Part shown: one piece after another, positions 16,201 through 25,117 of the stretch
Position numbering within the stretch: position 1 is the first letter of the stretch
Layout: each line of letters opens with the position of its first letter
Assembly: GCF_003596335.1 (NCBI RefSeq)
Contig: NZ_QZCH01000027.1
Coordinates: 1 to 57,035 of the forward strand
Direction of reading: 5' to 3'
DNA: 57,035 nt
Origin: Motilimonas pumila
Lineage (GTDB): Bacteria; Pseudomonadota; Gammaproteobacteria; Enterobacterales; CBDFNC01
Notes under the pieces: generated by a model
Database searches by the model: none
Seen by the model: only the letters and a program-made list of their open reading frames with translations
Told to the model about the DNA's origin: nothing
Position numbers and translations under genes: made by a program

Positions 16201-17793
16201 ATGAGATGGATTCAAACCCTCAATATTTTTAGCCTAGTATGGCTACTTTGCCTGATAGCAGGCCTGACTTATCAGGCTTATTTAGGTTGGTACTACGAGT
16301 CAAACGAAACCACCAATATCTATTTGCAACTGGGTCGTGTGGCGGCATATTGTTTGCTAGTACTGATGGCGCTGTTTTGGTTGCCCGTAATGCGCAACAG
16401 TTTAACCTGGCTCAGCCAATTTAAAATCAGCCAGCTTTTGCCCATTCGCCGAGTAAAGTCATTGCACAAGTGGTTAGGCCATTTGTTAATGATATTTGCT
16501 TTGCTACATGGCAGCCAATACTTGCTGTATTTTGACACCCTAGAAGAAGACTTTGTGCCTGTGTTAGTGGGCTCAGAGCCCGACTTGGTGCGGTCAATGA
16601 AAACCACCATGTATGAGTTTGTGAGTGAAGATGAAAGCATTGACTTAGTTGCGCAATGGATAGCTCAAGGACGCAGCCGTAGTTTGTATGAAACGGACAT
16701 CGCCCCCTTGATGACCGAAGATTGCACCAAATGTCACTCAAAAGACTCAACCATGACCTACGCCATCAATGATTTGCCGTTGCAAACCTATGATGAAGTC
16801 GTGTCTTTGTCTTATTCAGGTTGGCTTTCAAGGCAATTTCGCATCAATATGTCTGGGCTATTGATGTTTGCACTGTTTAGTTTGATATGGTTTACCTCGT
16901 TAATGTGGTTTAGGCGCAAAAATTACCGCGCATTTCGCCACATACATCGCCTCGGTTATTTAATCGCCATTCTATCCTTATTGCATGTCCCTCGATTAGA
17001 GTGGCTGCTTGCACCTTGTTTGGTCTTGTTTGCCGAGCTCACCATCAACCGCAGTTTACGACGGTATCGACAAGTCGCGTGTGAAGTTGATCAATCGTTA
17101 CCCGGCTTTGTTTTATTGCACCTTGCCCTGCCCCCCCATATAAACAATCAGGCAGGTCATTATGTGCAATTGAAGTCGCGCCAACTCGTCGACCAAGATT
17201 GGCATGATTTCAGCTTAACCGGTATGACAGATCCCCAAGGCCGGGCCATCATCAAGGTGCAACGGGTTGGTCGTTGGACCAATGAACTGGCACAACATGG
17301 TGAATTAATGATGGACGTACGCGGCGCATGGGCAAGCCCTATGGCTTATGCTAAGCATAAACAACACTGGCTATTGGTGGCAGGCGGCATTGGCATTACG
17401 CCTATCATTAGTTTGCTATACGCATGGTTAGCAGGCACCAAACAACCGCAGAAAATCACCTTGATTTGGGTATTAAGAGAGGCGAAGCTGCTCGCATGGA
17501 TTGAGCCCATGCTCTGCAAACTGATGCAGCGTTTTGGCACGCAAATCACCGTAGAGTGTTACCTCACCTCGTCGCAAGCCTACCCGGCTTGGTTACAAAC
17601 ACTGGCACAAGAGTCGAAGTGGCAGGATCACATTTTGCTAAGCCATGGCCGACCAGACTTTGACGCGGTGTGCACTCGACAAGGTTTTGTCCGCAAACCG
17701 ACCATTTTTACTTGTGGTCCAGAGCCCATGATGGCCGCGGCCAAAAAAGCTGGTAAACGCCAAGGCTGGAAAACCATTTGTGAACAGTTTTAA
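16201..17793 (+). CDS. Membrane flavocytochrome reductase (ferric-reductase-like) with inserted c-haem motif
   Basis: A 530-residue fusion. The N-terminal half is a ferric-reductase/NOX-like membrane domain with haem-ligand His pairs in HKWLGHLLMIFALLHG and HIHRLGYLIAILSLLH. Between these helices, on the presumed periplasmic side, sits an insert (about residues 110-210) with a standard c-haem motif Cys175-Thr-Lys-Cys178-His179. The C-terminal half is a ferredoxin-NADP reductase module: HDFSLTG for flavin, GGIGITPIISLL for nucleotide, and TCGPEPMM at the end. The route NAD(P)H to FAD to b-haems to c-haem to an external acceptor is inferred. There is no Shine-Dalgarno before the ATG, only a terminator stem; a TTG six codons upstream is inside that stem and less likely. 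Ferric iron or siderophore is the probable acceptor, given the Fur box and siderophore genes. Confidence 0.8.
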   Translation: MRWIQTLNIFSLVWLLCLIAGLTYQAYLGWYYESNETTNIYLQLGRVAAYCLLVLMALFWLPVMRNSLTWLSQFKISQLLPIRRVKSLHKWLGHLLMIFALLHGSQYLLYFDTLEEDFVPVLVGSEPDLVRSMKTTMYEFVSEDESIDLVAQWIAQGRSRSLYETDIAPLMTEDCTKCHSKDSTMTYAINDLPLQTYDEVVSLSYSGWLSRQFRINMSGLLMFALFSLIWFTSLMWFRRKNYRAFRHIHRLGYLIAILSLLHVPRLEWLLAPCLVLFAELTINRSLRRYRQVACEVDQSLPGFVLLHLALPPHINNQAGHYVQLKSRQLVDQDWHDFSLTGMTDPQGRAIIKVQRVGRWTNELAQHGELMMDVRGAWASPMAYAKHKQHWLLVAGGIGITPIISLLYAWLAGTKQPQKITLIWVLREAKLLAWIEPMLCKLMQRFGTQITVECYLTSSQAYPAWLQTLAQESKWQDHILLSHGRPDFDAVCTRQGFVRKPTIFTCGPEPMMAAAKKAGKRQGWKTICEQF

Positions 17794-17801
17794 ATGGCAA
17801 C

Positions 17802-17826
17802 AACCAGCATCTTAGGATGCTGGTTT
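17802..17826 (+). terminator. Reductase terminator
   Basis: Stem AACCAGCATC/GATGCTGGTT (17802-17811 and 17816-17825) with loop TTAG and T run, directly after the reductase stop codon. Confidence 0.88.
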
Positions 17827-17930
17827 TATGCTTTAAGCCAAACATAAACTCCGAACGGTCTGAGGCAAACTAAGCAGGCTTAAGCCCTCAAAATCCATTT
17901 CACAAACCAAAAGTTATCAATTACCCTCTA

Positions 17931-17949
17931 GATAATAATTTTTATTAAT
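17931..17949 (+). promoter_or_regulatory. Candidate Fur box before the LysR gene
   Basis: GATAATAATTTTTATTAAT matches about 13 of 19 Fur consensus positions and sits 10 bases before the LysR start. The left half (GATAAT) is perfect; the centre is weak. In such an AT-rich stretch chance similarity is possible. Confidence 0.4.
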
Positions 17950-17958
17950 GAGGCGAGC

Positions 17959-18864
17959 ATGCTTAATCCCGTTTGGTTACACACCTTTAGAACCTTGGTC
18001 GAGGTGGGTCACTTTACCCACACCGCTGAGAAATTAAATATGACCCAACCGGGTGTTAGCCAACACGTTCAAAAACTTGAACAAAGCTGCCGTCAAAGTT
18101 TGATTCGCCGGATCAACAAGCGATTTGAGCTAACCGAAGCGGGCCGCATTTTGTATGACTATGCCCTGCAACATGCTGCGCGCGAACAAGCCTTGCTGGC
18201 TCAAATACAGCACGACGATCCGTATCAAGGTGACTGCCGCTTGGCTTGTTCAGGTTCCATGGCGCTGTGGCTCTACCCCCAATTACTCAACTTACAACAG
18301 CAACACCCGCTGCAGATCCACCTTGAAGTGGCGCCCAACCATCGAATTATCAGTGCCGTGGCCAACGGTGATATACAACTTGGCATCGTAACCCAACCGC
18401 CCATTGATGCTAGGTTATCGGCACAATTACTAGGGGATGAGCCTTTGTGCTTGGTACTGCCAAAGCGCTATCAAGACAAACCTATCACGGTTGAACTTTT
18501 ACAGCAGTGCGCCATGATAGCCCATCCCGATCTGGAGCATTATTTGCAGTTATTTTTAAATAAATGCGGTCATCCGGGCTTCGACAGCTGCCACAGCAGC
18601 GACTTTCCGGTGATCGGGTACATCAATCAAATTCACCAAATATTGCAACCGGTGCGCCAAGGCATAGGAGCGACCGTATTGCCACTGAGCGCGATCAAAG
18701 CCTATAACCACCAACAAGACTTATACATCGCGCCAACTCAAGCACCGGTAACCGAAGCATTGTACTTGTTGCAGCGTAAACACCAGCCTCTTGCCCAGCG
18801 ATATGTGATGTTAAAGCAATGGATAGACCAGCACTGGCAACAAATGGCCAGTGCAAGCCAATAA
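17959..18864 (+). CDS. LysR-family transcriptional regulator
   Basis: DNA-binding regulator of 301 residues. The winged helix-turn-helix is at residues 1-60 (FTHTAEKLNMTQPGVSQHVQKLEQ) and a periplasmic-binding-protein-like effector domain from about residue 90. The usual effector-pocket region (GDIQLGIVTQPP) is intact. It is transcribed in the same direction as the haem-protein/reductase pair and follows their terminator by about 130 bases, with its own promoter. It may control that pair, or the promoters nearby; LysR proteins commonly regulate adjacent genes. The inducer is unknown. Confidence 0.9.
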   Translation: MLNPVWLHTFRTLVEVGHFTHTAEKLNMTQPGVSQHVQKLEQSCRQSLIRRINKRFELTEAGRILYDYALQHAAREQALLAQIQHDDPYQGDCRLACSGSMALWLYPQLLNLQQQHPLQIHLEVAPNHRIISAVANGDIQLGIVTQPPIDARLSAQLLGDEPLCLVLPKRYQDKPITVELLQQCAMIAHPDLEHYLQLFLNKCGHPGFDSCHSSDFPVIGYINQIHQILQPVRQGIGATVLPLSAIKAYNHQQDLYIAPTQAPVTEALYLLQRKHQPLAQRYVMLKQWIDQHWQQMASASQ

Positions 18865-19392
18865 CCCGTTAGCAGCAGTATTTTAAGGACTTTCAAAGCC
18901 ATGCTGCGTGCCAATAAGGCCTGGGAAGGCAAAAGATACTGGCCTAGGTTACGCCATTGAGTGTTTACCCTTTACAGCTTGTCCTTTGCCAACCCCACCA
19001 ATATGTGATTTAGCCAAGTGACCACAGGCTTTTTGGCATATTTATAGGCCACGGTGCTGGCCACATTCGCACTTGGCATTTTAATATCGTCAAGGTTAAA
19101 ATCGATTGGCACTGATCTCGTGTTGCCTTTGTTCATCTGACTTAAAATACACATCCTTGCTGGCCGTAAAAACAGAGGGCTCGTATCTTTTAAGCAAAGT
19201 CATTATCCACTCAGTGGGGCTTTAGGCGCTACGTAAGAGTTAAATGCCAAGGGGAGAAAACACGCAAATCACTGCAAACCAACTTGTTGAGCCCGCGCCA
19301 TACTCGCCTTATGATAACCGCAGGATGAAACCAATGGGCTATGCGCTGTTGCTCCCCAAATAGGGTCTTGAAGCCAACTGAAAAGTGCGCCG
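18865..19392. other. Intergenic region without a supported gene
   Basis: About 530 bases between the LysR and DUF1801 genes. Minus-strand frames near 18972-19220 give two protein-like pieces in different frames that would join only with a frameshift near 19100, so a decayed gene is possible. No ribosome binding site or recognisable domain supports either. Nothing else seen. Confidence 0.3.
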
Positions 19393-19845
19393 CTACCAAC
19401 CTAACAAAGGCAAGTGTTTAACTTGGTGATAAGTCAGCGCCAGGGTCAAACAAGCCATTAAGGGCGCCTTAGGTAAAGGCTGCTTGAGAGGCAGCTCAAT
19501 GGCGCGGTTGCCATGGAAAAATAAGCAATCACTAAAACGCTGTCGAAAGGTATCAATCAACTTCGTTTGGCAATGAAAAAAGATACTCACGCTATCTGGC
19601 TGACGGGGTTTAAAATCCAGTCGTATTGGGCTGCCATGCGCCACTTGGTAGCTGGGCTCTTGCCACTTTAAGCATTCTTTCACCACACCAAGTTCTTGCT
19701 GCTCGCTGATATCGAAAAGCCACTGACGGATCGTCAATAAATGCGGCAAAGCTTGAGCAGGAAAAGTCGAAAAGTGCGCAGCAACATCCGTGGGCATCGA
19801 CGCGATGGCAAGCGCTTGGGCATTTTTATCGGGAAAATTTGTCAT
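19393..19845 (-). CDS. DUF1801 (YdhG-like) protein
   Basis: Cytoplasmic 150-residue protein of the DUF1801 family, recognised by the start region VAAHFSTFPAQALPHLLTIRQWLFDIS and the core LKWQEPSYQVAHGSPIRLDFKP and SIFFHCQTKLIDTFR. Function of the family is unknown. The ATG overlaps the TGA of the upstream PilZ gene (TGATGA), so the two are translationally coupled. Confidence 0.85.
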   Translation of the reverse strand: MTNFPDKNAQALAIASMPTDVAAHFSTFPAQALPHLLTIRQWLFDISEQQELGVVKECLKWQEPSYQVAHGSPIRLDFKPRQPDSVSIFFHCQTKLIDTFRQRFSDCLFFHGNRAIELPLKQPLPKAPLMACLTLALTYHQVKHLPLLGW

Positions 19846-20555
19846 CAGTAGCCGGGTATTTGCAATTTTTTAAAGATCTCAACCAATTCAGGTTGAGCAA
19901 AACTACGCTGATTATCGGGGTCAATAAAACTCAGGCCAAGGCTTAAATCAGTATGAGTGTCGTGCTGCTGACTTTTGACTACGGCAAACACCGACATAGC
20001 TTGCTCGCGCGTGGCTAATTGGATCGCTAAACGCACCTGAGTTAACGGCAATTTACCCTGACTTTTTAACCATTTAAGGCGTAAACGGCAGCCACTTGGG
20101 CTGATATCATGAATAATGCCAGCCAGCGGCTCGCCGACTTCGAGGGTGTCGCTGGCGTCGAAAATGGCGACGGGTAAGTGTGTGGCAAGGCGCGTTTGCT
20201 GGCGCAAGTTAATCAGCTCAATCACTTTGGGGTAGTGAAAAAACAACACACCGTGGGGCTTGCTGACCACGCCAGAGACCACAGATTTAAATGCGATGCA
20301 TGCGCCGCCCAATGACTCAGCCATTGCGCGAACGACCAAACCGTTGCCTTCTACCAAGACGTCACGATACTCTTTTCTCGCTTGCCCGCTCAGGCTTACC
20401 ACAAAGTACTGCCCTTCTAAAAAGCCCACTAATCTCGTTTTAAGTCGAACATCACCCTGGGATACAAATTGAATATCAAATACGTCACCCGATTGCAGGT
20501 TTTGTAAATGCGCTATCACAGCTTCCCTGGACTGTAACCTTTCCTTTTGCCTCAC
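19845..20555 (-). CDS. PilZ-domain c-di-GMP-binding protein (YcgR-like)
   Basis: A 236-residue two-domain protein like flagellar brake YcgR. The N-terminal beta domain (about residues 15-110) matches PilZN/YcgR_2 organisation. The C-terminal PilZ domain starts at about residue 118 with the c-di-GMP-binding arginines RQQTRLATHLPVAI and continues with DISPSGCRLRL (D/N-x-S-x-x-G). All key binding residues are present, so c-di-GMP binding is expected. No flagellar genes are near; it may act on motility or another surface system. It is coupled with the DUF1801 gene downstream. Confidence 0.88.
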   Translation of the reverse strand: MRQKERLQSREAVIAHLQNLQSGDVFDIQFVSQGDVRLKTRLVGFLEGQYFVVSLSGQARKEYRDVLVEGNGLVVRAMAESLGGACIAFKSVVSGVVSKPHGVLFFHYPKVIELINLRQQTRLATHLPVAIFDASDTLEVGEPLAGIIHDISPSGCRLRLKWLKSQGKLPLTQVRLAIQLATREQAMSVFAVVKSQQHDTHTDLSLGLSFIDPDNQRSFAQPELVEIFKKLQIPGY

Positions 20556-20714
20556 TACGTGGCCTCTTTGTCGCCTCAGTGATTCAAATATAAACCATAT
20601 TGAATCATTGTGCGTGGCCGCGTCGCTAACGCGTCACACGCAGCTGTATTCGCCAGTCAAAAGTAAACCCCAGCGATGGCTTAACTCAGTCGTAAAATCA
20701 TGATAAAGTCAAAC

Positions 20715-20733
20715 AATAACAATAATCATTTAG
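20715..20733 (+). promoter_or_regulatory. Candidate Fur box before the SIP gene
   Basis: AATAACAATAATCATTTAG matches 13 of 19 Fur consensus positions, including the run ATAATCATT. It ends 8 bases before the start codon of the siderophore-interacting protein gene. Confidence 0.65.
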
Positions 20734-20741
20734 ATTAAAAT

Positions 20742-21557
20742 ATGAAACGTCAAACCATCCACGCCCAAGTATTACAAACTCTTGAAATCAGCCCCAATAT
20801 GCAACGTATCACGCTTCAAGCTGATGCGTTTACTACGTTTCCTGCAGAGTGTGAAAGTGGCTATATTAAGCTACTGTTTACCCCGCAAGGACAAACCGAC
20901 TTGAGTGACTTAGGCCAAGCCCGGCCAATGATGCGCACTTATACCGTTCGATTGTTCTCAGCCCACGATGCGACCATTAGCATAGACATGGTTAAACATG
21001 GCACCGAAGGCCTTGCCTCGCGCTGGGCGCAAACCGCCAACATTGGCGATGTCATTGAAGTGGTAGGCCCAGGGTTGATTAGTGATATTCCTGTTCCTGC
21101 CGATTGGTTTTTGATGGCCGCTGACATGACCGCGCTGCCAGCACTGAGCATTAAATTGGCCCGTTTACCTGCCGATGCAACAGGATACGCGGTGATAAAA
21201 GTCGCAGATAAAGCCGATCAACAGGCAATTACCGCCCCTGCCAACGTAGAGCTAATTTGGCTAACCGAAGCAGACTCGTTACCGGAAACGGTGACCGCAT
21301 TACCTTGGCTAGCAGGTCAGGCTAGCGCTTGGGTCGCGTGTGAATTTGACGACATGCGTGCGCTGCGCCAATACCTGCGTAATGACAAACAATTGCCGCG
21401 AGAGCGCATTTACCTTAGCAGTTACTGGAAACACGGCGTCACCGAAGATGGCCACAAACTGCTCAAACATGCCGACAATAAGCAGCATGGCCCCAACTTA
21501 CTGAGCCGCGCAGTCGATCTGTTACGCAATAAATTTACCCGGTCACATCAGGGATAA
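20742..21557 (+). CDS. Siderophore-interacting protein (ferric-siderophore reductase, ViuB type)
   Basis: Cytoplasmic FAD-dependent reductase of 271 residues that releases iron from imported ferric siderophores. The FAD-binding beta-barrel has ARPMMRTYTVR (RxYTxR motif) and GTEGLASRWAQTANIGDVIEVVGP. The C-terminal nucleotide-binding half has WFLMAADMTALPALSIKLARLP and the family end RIYLSSYWKHGVTEDGHK. The Fur box directly upstream and the siderophore import genes downstream support this role. The ATG has no obvious ribosome binding site. It is separated from the divergent binding-protein gene at 21684 by a convergent gap. Confidence 0.9.
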   Translation: MKRQTIHAQVLQTLEISPNMQRITLQADAFTTFPAECESGYIKLLFTPQGQTDLSDLGQARPMMRTYTVRLFSAHDATISIDMVKHGTEGLASRWAQTANIGDVIEVVGPGLISDIPVPADWFLMAADMTALPALSIKLARLPADATGYAVIKVADKADQQAITAPANVELIWLTEADSLPETVTALPWLAGQASAWVACEFDDMRALRQYLRNDKQLPRERIYLSSYWKHGVTEDGHKLLKHADNKQHGPNLLSRAVDLLRNKFTRSHQG

Positions 21558-21683
21558 GGTAACAATGAATGCCAGCTTAGTAACACTGAGGCCAAACTGG
21601 CGATACCGCGCCATGAATTACGCCGCAACTGGCCTGACTCTTTACCCCGGTGAACTGGATATTCACCGGGTATGGTTCGTTCA

Positions 21684-22625
21684 TTAAGGCACAAACACTT
21701 GCTGCACGTCCGCAATCATGTGCTCGGTCGCGGTCATGCCACCGCCGGTTAAATACCAGGCATTAGGGTCAAGCATAATAATTTTTCCGTTTTTGGCCGC
21801 GGGTGTGCCATTAATCATAGGGTTATCAAACTTGGCTTGCGCCTTGCCTTGACCAATCCCAACGGCTTGTTCGCGATCCAATAAAAAAATGACATCGGGT
21901 TTGGCATTGGCGATATACTCAAATGAAATCAGGTTGCCATGGATGCCTCTAATCGGGTTGACATAATTGGTCTTGGCTTCGCTAAAGCCAAACTCATCAA
22001 ACAACACAGAGAAACGGCTGCCTTTATTGTAAATACTGACTTTGCTGCCACTGCTCATCACCATGATGGCACGGAGATTTTGCCCCTTGGCCTGCTTAGC
22101 AATGGCCTCAAACTGACCCGTTATTGTCGCGATTTTGGCTTCTACTTCTGTCTGTTTATTAAAAATTTTCGCCAACATACGCCAGTTATGTTCGGTATCT
22201 TGCCAATACTGACCATTGTCCACGTAAAGCACCACGGTGGGAGCGATTTCGCTAATGTCTTCATAAAGATGGATCATTCTATTTTCAGCAATGATCAAAT
22301 CCGGTTTTAGCTGGTATATGGTTTCATAGTCCGGCTCGTGAAAGCTGCCAGTATGGGTGGTCTCCGCTTTATACTTGGTTAAATAAGCGGGCAATAGGCT
22401 GTGTAATGCGCCCACGGGTTTAATGCCAAAGCGGTCTAATATGTCTAACCCAGCATTCCCCAGTACCACTACCCGCTTTGGCATCGTTTGTATCTCGGTC
22501 TTACCGGCGATGTGCGTTACTGTCACGCTATTGTCATTGCCACTTGCCACTGCGCCATGGCTAGCAGAAAACAGCATTACGCATAAAAACATGGCCCGAG
22601 CGAAGGCACGATTAAAACTCTTCAT
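21684..22625 (-). CDS. Periplasmic ferric-siderophore binding protein (FatB/CeuE/VctP type)
   Basis: TroA-like binding protein of 313 residues for the ABC importer encoded at 25118-27799. The signal peptide lies in MKSFNRAFARAMFLCVMLFSASHGAVA. The mature part shows KRVVVLGNAGLDILDRFGIKPVGA and the second lobe YETIYQLKPDLIIAENRM. The helix and loop pattern fits the catecholate (enterobactin/vibriobactin-intermediate, petrobactin) group. I chose the ATG at 22625, preceded by AAGGAT, over the frame that opens at 22712. It is transcribed away from the TonB receptor gene; both share a Fur-box region. Confidence 0.88.
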   Translation of the reverse strand: MKSFNRAFARAMFLCVMLFSASHGAVASGNDNSVTVTHIAGKTEIQTMPKRVVVLGNAGLDILDRFGIKPVGALHSLLPAYLTKYKAETTHTGSFHEPDYETIYQLKPDLIIAENRMIHLYEDISEIAPTVVLYVDNGQYWQDTEHNWRMLAKIFNKQTEVEAKIATITGQFEAIAKQAKGQNLRAIMVMSSGSKVSIYNKGSRFSVLFDEFGFSEAKTNYVNPIRGIHGNLISFEYIANAKPDVIFLLDREQAVGIGQGKAQAKFDNPMINGTPAAKNGKIIMLDPNAWYLTGGGMTATEHMIADVQQVFVP

Positions 22626-22890
22626 AGTTGCATCCTTGTAAGTACTCACAGGTATTTGGCGATAAACGGAAACTTGCGCTCGCCGTGTATACGTTAGGCC
22701 GTTATCTGACATCCGCTCCGCTTATATTAACGGCAGAAACACCCGCTTTTTCAATGCGTAAAAACCTTGAACTCTGCATGGGTTACCACCATTAAAACGC
22801 ACCCAAAGGTGATGTAAATCACGAAAACAGCAGAGATTTACCGAAAAAGTGGGAAGTAGGCGAACTATTTGATAAACATACCAACGCGAA

Positions 22891-22905
22891 TGATAATATA
22901 TATCA
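22891..22905. promoter_or_regulatory. Fur box between binding protein and TonB receptor
   Basis: TGATAATATATATCA is a near-perfect palindrome fitting the 7-1-7 Fur core (TGATAAT-A-ATTATCA) with one half exact. Nearby ATAATGATTACC (22911-22922) may extend it. It lies in the 366-base divergent region, so it can control both the binding protein and the receptor. Confidence 0.75.
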
Positions 22906-22991
22906 TCCGCATAATGATTACCAACAAGATATGGATCGTTGTTAGTAGTAGCCACTCACCTTAAATAGAGCTCGACTCACGGAAATCAAAC

Positions 22992-24989
22992 ATGAAAACC
23001 CAGTATTCTCCCCTTGCACTGCTCGTAGCAAGTTGCTTCGCTTCGCCCTTTGCTCATGGTCAGTCTCAGCTAGAAGCCGCACAGCGTGAGGCCGATAACA
23101 CGCCAGAGACCATAGTGGTTGTGGGCGAGCTCACCAATTTTGAAGTCACAGATGAAGAATTGAAAAAGTATCAAGCCAATGACTTGGCAGATATTTTTAG
23201 AACGGTTCCCTCTGTCACCGTGGGCGGTTCATTAGGCGTTGCGCAAAAAATATATGTTCGAGGGTTAGAAGATACCTTTCTTAATGTGACGGTAGACGGC
23301 GCGCCGCAAACCAGTACCTTGTTCCATCACATGGGCCGTTTATCAATTGACCCATACTTACTCAAAAGCGTCGAAGTACAAGCCGGTGCGGGTGAAGCAA
23401 CCAGTGGCGCAGGCGCCATCGGTGGTGCCATTCGTTTTAAAACCAAAGACATTGACGATTTACTGGATCCAGGTAAAAGCATTGGCGGCTTGATCAACGC
23501 CAGCTACTTCTCAAATGATGGTTATCGTGCTGGCGGCAGTTTTTACGGCCGGATCAAAGACACCTGGGGCATGCTTGGCTCTTACACTTATGTTGACAAT
23601 AACATCATGCAAGACGGTCACGGTGATGATATCCCCGGCTCCGCGTCAGAGCGAAAGCTGGGCTTTTTTAAAGTCAACGGCGATTTAACCGACAACCAAA
23701 GTTTAACCTTTAGTTACGAAAACCGCATTGAAGAGGGGGACTTCGCTCAGCGTCCAAACTGGCCCGCCACCGAAGATGCCACTCTCTATCCCCTTGAGCT
23801 AGAGCGTGATACCTTTATCCTTAACCACCAGCTGTTGGGTAATCAGTACGTCAACCTTGAAACCACTCTTTACCACACCACAGCTGAAGTAGTGCAAGAT
23901 ATTTACGACCGCTGGGGCCAATACCGAGGCAAGGTGTCAAGTGTCGGCTTTGACCTTCGCAATACAAGCGATATTGCTGAACACTCAGTTACTTACGGCG
24001 TAGAATACCGCAGCGATGAAGCTAAAGCCGGCTCATTAGAGGCTGACTCTACTGGTGACGTCAAAGAAGACGGCGACGTGTTGGGCTTATACGTGCAAGA
24101 CCATTGGCAACTGCACCCTTCTCTTTTACTCAGTTACGGCCTGCGTTACGACCGTTATGATATGAAACAACACGCGACCGGTGTCAGCGTAGACAGCGAC
24201 GGCTTTAGTCCAAACATTGGTTTTAACTTCGAATTCGCCGATTACTGGATGCTCAACGCCGGTTATGCCCAAGCGATGCGTGGTAAACAAATTGGTGATA
24301 CCTTTACGTTAGAATCCAAAGCGGTTGATCCAGACCTAAAACCTGAAGAAGTGGAAAATATCGAAGTTGGCATTGAGTTCCAAAAAGGCAACTTTATCGC
24401 TTCTGCCACGGTTTTCCAAAGCACCATAGACAACGTTATTAACACCCCGATTGGCAGCCATCAATACGAAAATGTAGGCAAGCTAAAAACTGAAGGCTAT
24501 GAGTTAAAAGCAGAATACTGGTATGGCGACTTGTACGCAGTGGCCAGCTTTAACAGCTATGACAGTGAGCTCAATGGCCACACGGTAGAAGGCTATGAAC
24601 ACAATGGCCTAGGTAACTCTCGCGGTGATACCTTTGGTTTGAATTTAGCCTATAACGTCACTCCAGACATCGAGCTAGGCTGGAACTTTACTTACGTGGC
24701 CGACTTAGACAATATCGAAGTATTACATCGCGCCGTAGATATTGGCTGGATAGATGAAGTGCAAACCATCGATAAACCCGGTTACCAAGTACACGATATT
24801 TACGCCCAGTGGCTGCCTCTGTCGGATGACTCTCTCAGCTTGAACTTCACCGTGACCAATTTGTTTGATGAGTACTACCGCGACCATTCTAGCGTAGGTG
24901 ATTACTCATCTATTCCTGATTGGGGCTCAGTGTCTGGTATTCATGAACGCGGCCGCGACATTCGCGTGTCTGCCAGCTACAAATTCTAA
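22992..24989 (+). CDS. TonB-dependent outer-membrane siderophore receptor
   Basis: Outer-membrane beta-barrel of 665 residues. Order: signal peptide (MKTQYSPLALLVASCFASPFAHG), TonB box ETIVVVG (about residues 39-45), plug domain with IYVRGLEDTFLNVTVDGAPQ and GAGEATSGAGAIGGAIRFKTKD, then a barrel of alternating aromatic strands ending in VSASYKF with terminal Phe. Late in the barrel comes the family motif LNFTVTNLFDEYYRDHSS. The ligand is unknown; its neighbours suggest a catecholate-type siderophore. The plug also resembles haem and colicin-type receptors, so haem cannot be excluded. Fur-box upstream, perfect hairpin downstream. Confidence 0.92.
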   Translation: MKTQYSPLALLVASCFASPFAHGQSQLEAAQREADNTPETIVVVGELTNFEVTDEELKKYQANDLADIFRTVPSVTVGGSLGVAQKIYVRGLEDTFLNVTVDGAPQTSTLFHHMGRLSIDPYLLKSVEVQAGAGEATSGAGAIGGAIRFKTKDIDDLLDPGKSIGGLINASYFSNDGYRAGGSFYGRIKDTWGMLGSYTYVDNNIMQDGHGDDIPGSASERKLGFFKVNGDLTDNQSLTFSYENRIEEGDFAQRPNWPATEDATLYPLELERDTFILNHQLLGNQYVNLETTLYHTTAEVVQDIYDRWGQYRGKVSSVGFDLRNTSDIAEHSVTYGVEYRSDEAKAGSLEADSTGDVKEDGDVLGLYVQDHWQLHPSLLLSYGLRYDRYDMKQHATGVSVDSDGFSPNIGFNFEFADYWMLNAGYAQAMRGKQIGDTFTLESKAVDPDLKPEEVENIEVGIEFQKGNFIASATVFQSTIDNVINTPIGSHQYENVGKLKTEGYELKAEYWYGDLYAVASFNSYDSELNGHTVEGYEHNGLGNSRGDTFGLNLAYNVTPDIELGWNFTYVADLDNIEVLHRAVDIGWIDEVQTIDKPGYQVHDIYAQWLPLSDDSLSLNFTVTNLFDEYYRDHSSVGDYSSIPDWGSVSGIHERGRDIRVSASYKF

Positions 24990-25007
24990 TTGCTGTCACA
25001 TTCATGA

Positions 25008-25045
25008 TGCAGCAGAAAAGGCGCTTGTGCGCCTTTTCTGCTGCA
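25008..25045 (+). terminator. Perfect 17-bp hairpin after the TonB receptor gene
   Basis: TGCAGCAGAAAAGGCGC and its exact complement TGCAGCAGAAAAGGCGC reversed form a 17-bp stem (25008-25024 and 25029-25045) with loop TTGT. There is no T run behind it, so it may protect the receptor mRNA and reduce read-through to the permease genes instead of acting as a full terminator. Confidence 0.75.
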
Positions 25046-25117
25046 GTCCGTTGGCAATTGCAATCACCGAATTGAAAATCAGGAAACAACACCATCAAGC
25101 ATATCAGCTCCTCGTAT

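Noticed and set aside
18972..19220. Minus-strand protein-like pieces in two frames
   Set aside because: No ribosome binding site, no known domain and a frameshift would be required; could be a decayed gene but not supported.
22722..22955. Minus-strand frame over the receptor/binding-protein promoter
   Set aside because: It covers the Fur-box region and has no domain or ribosome binding site.
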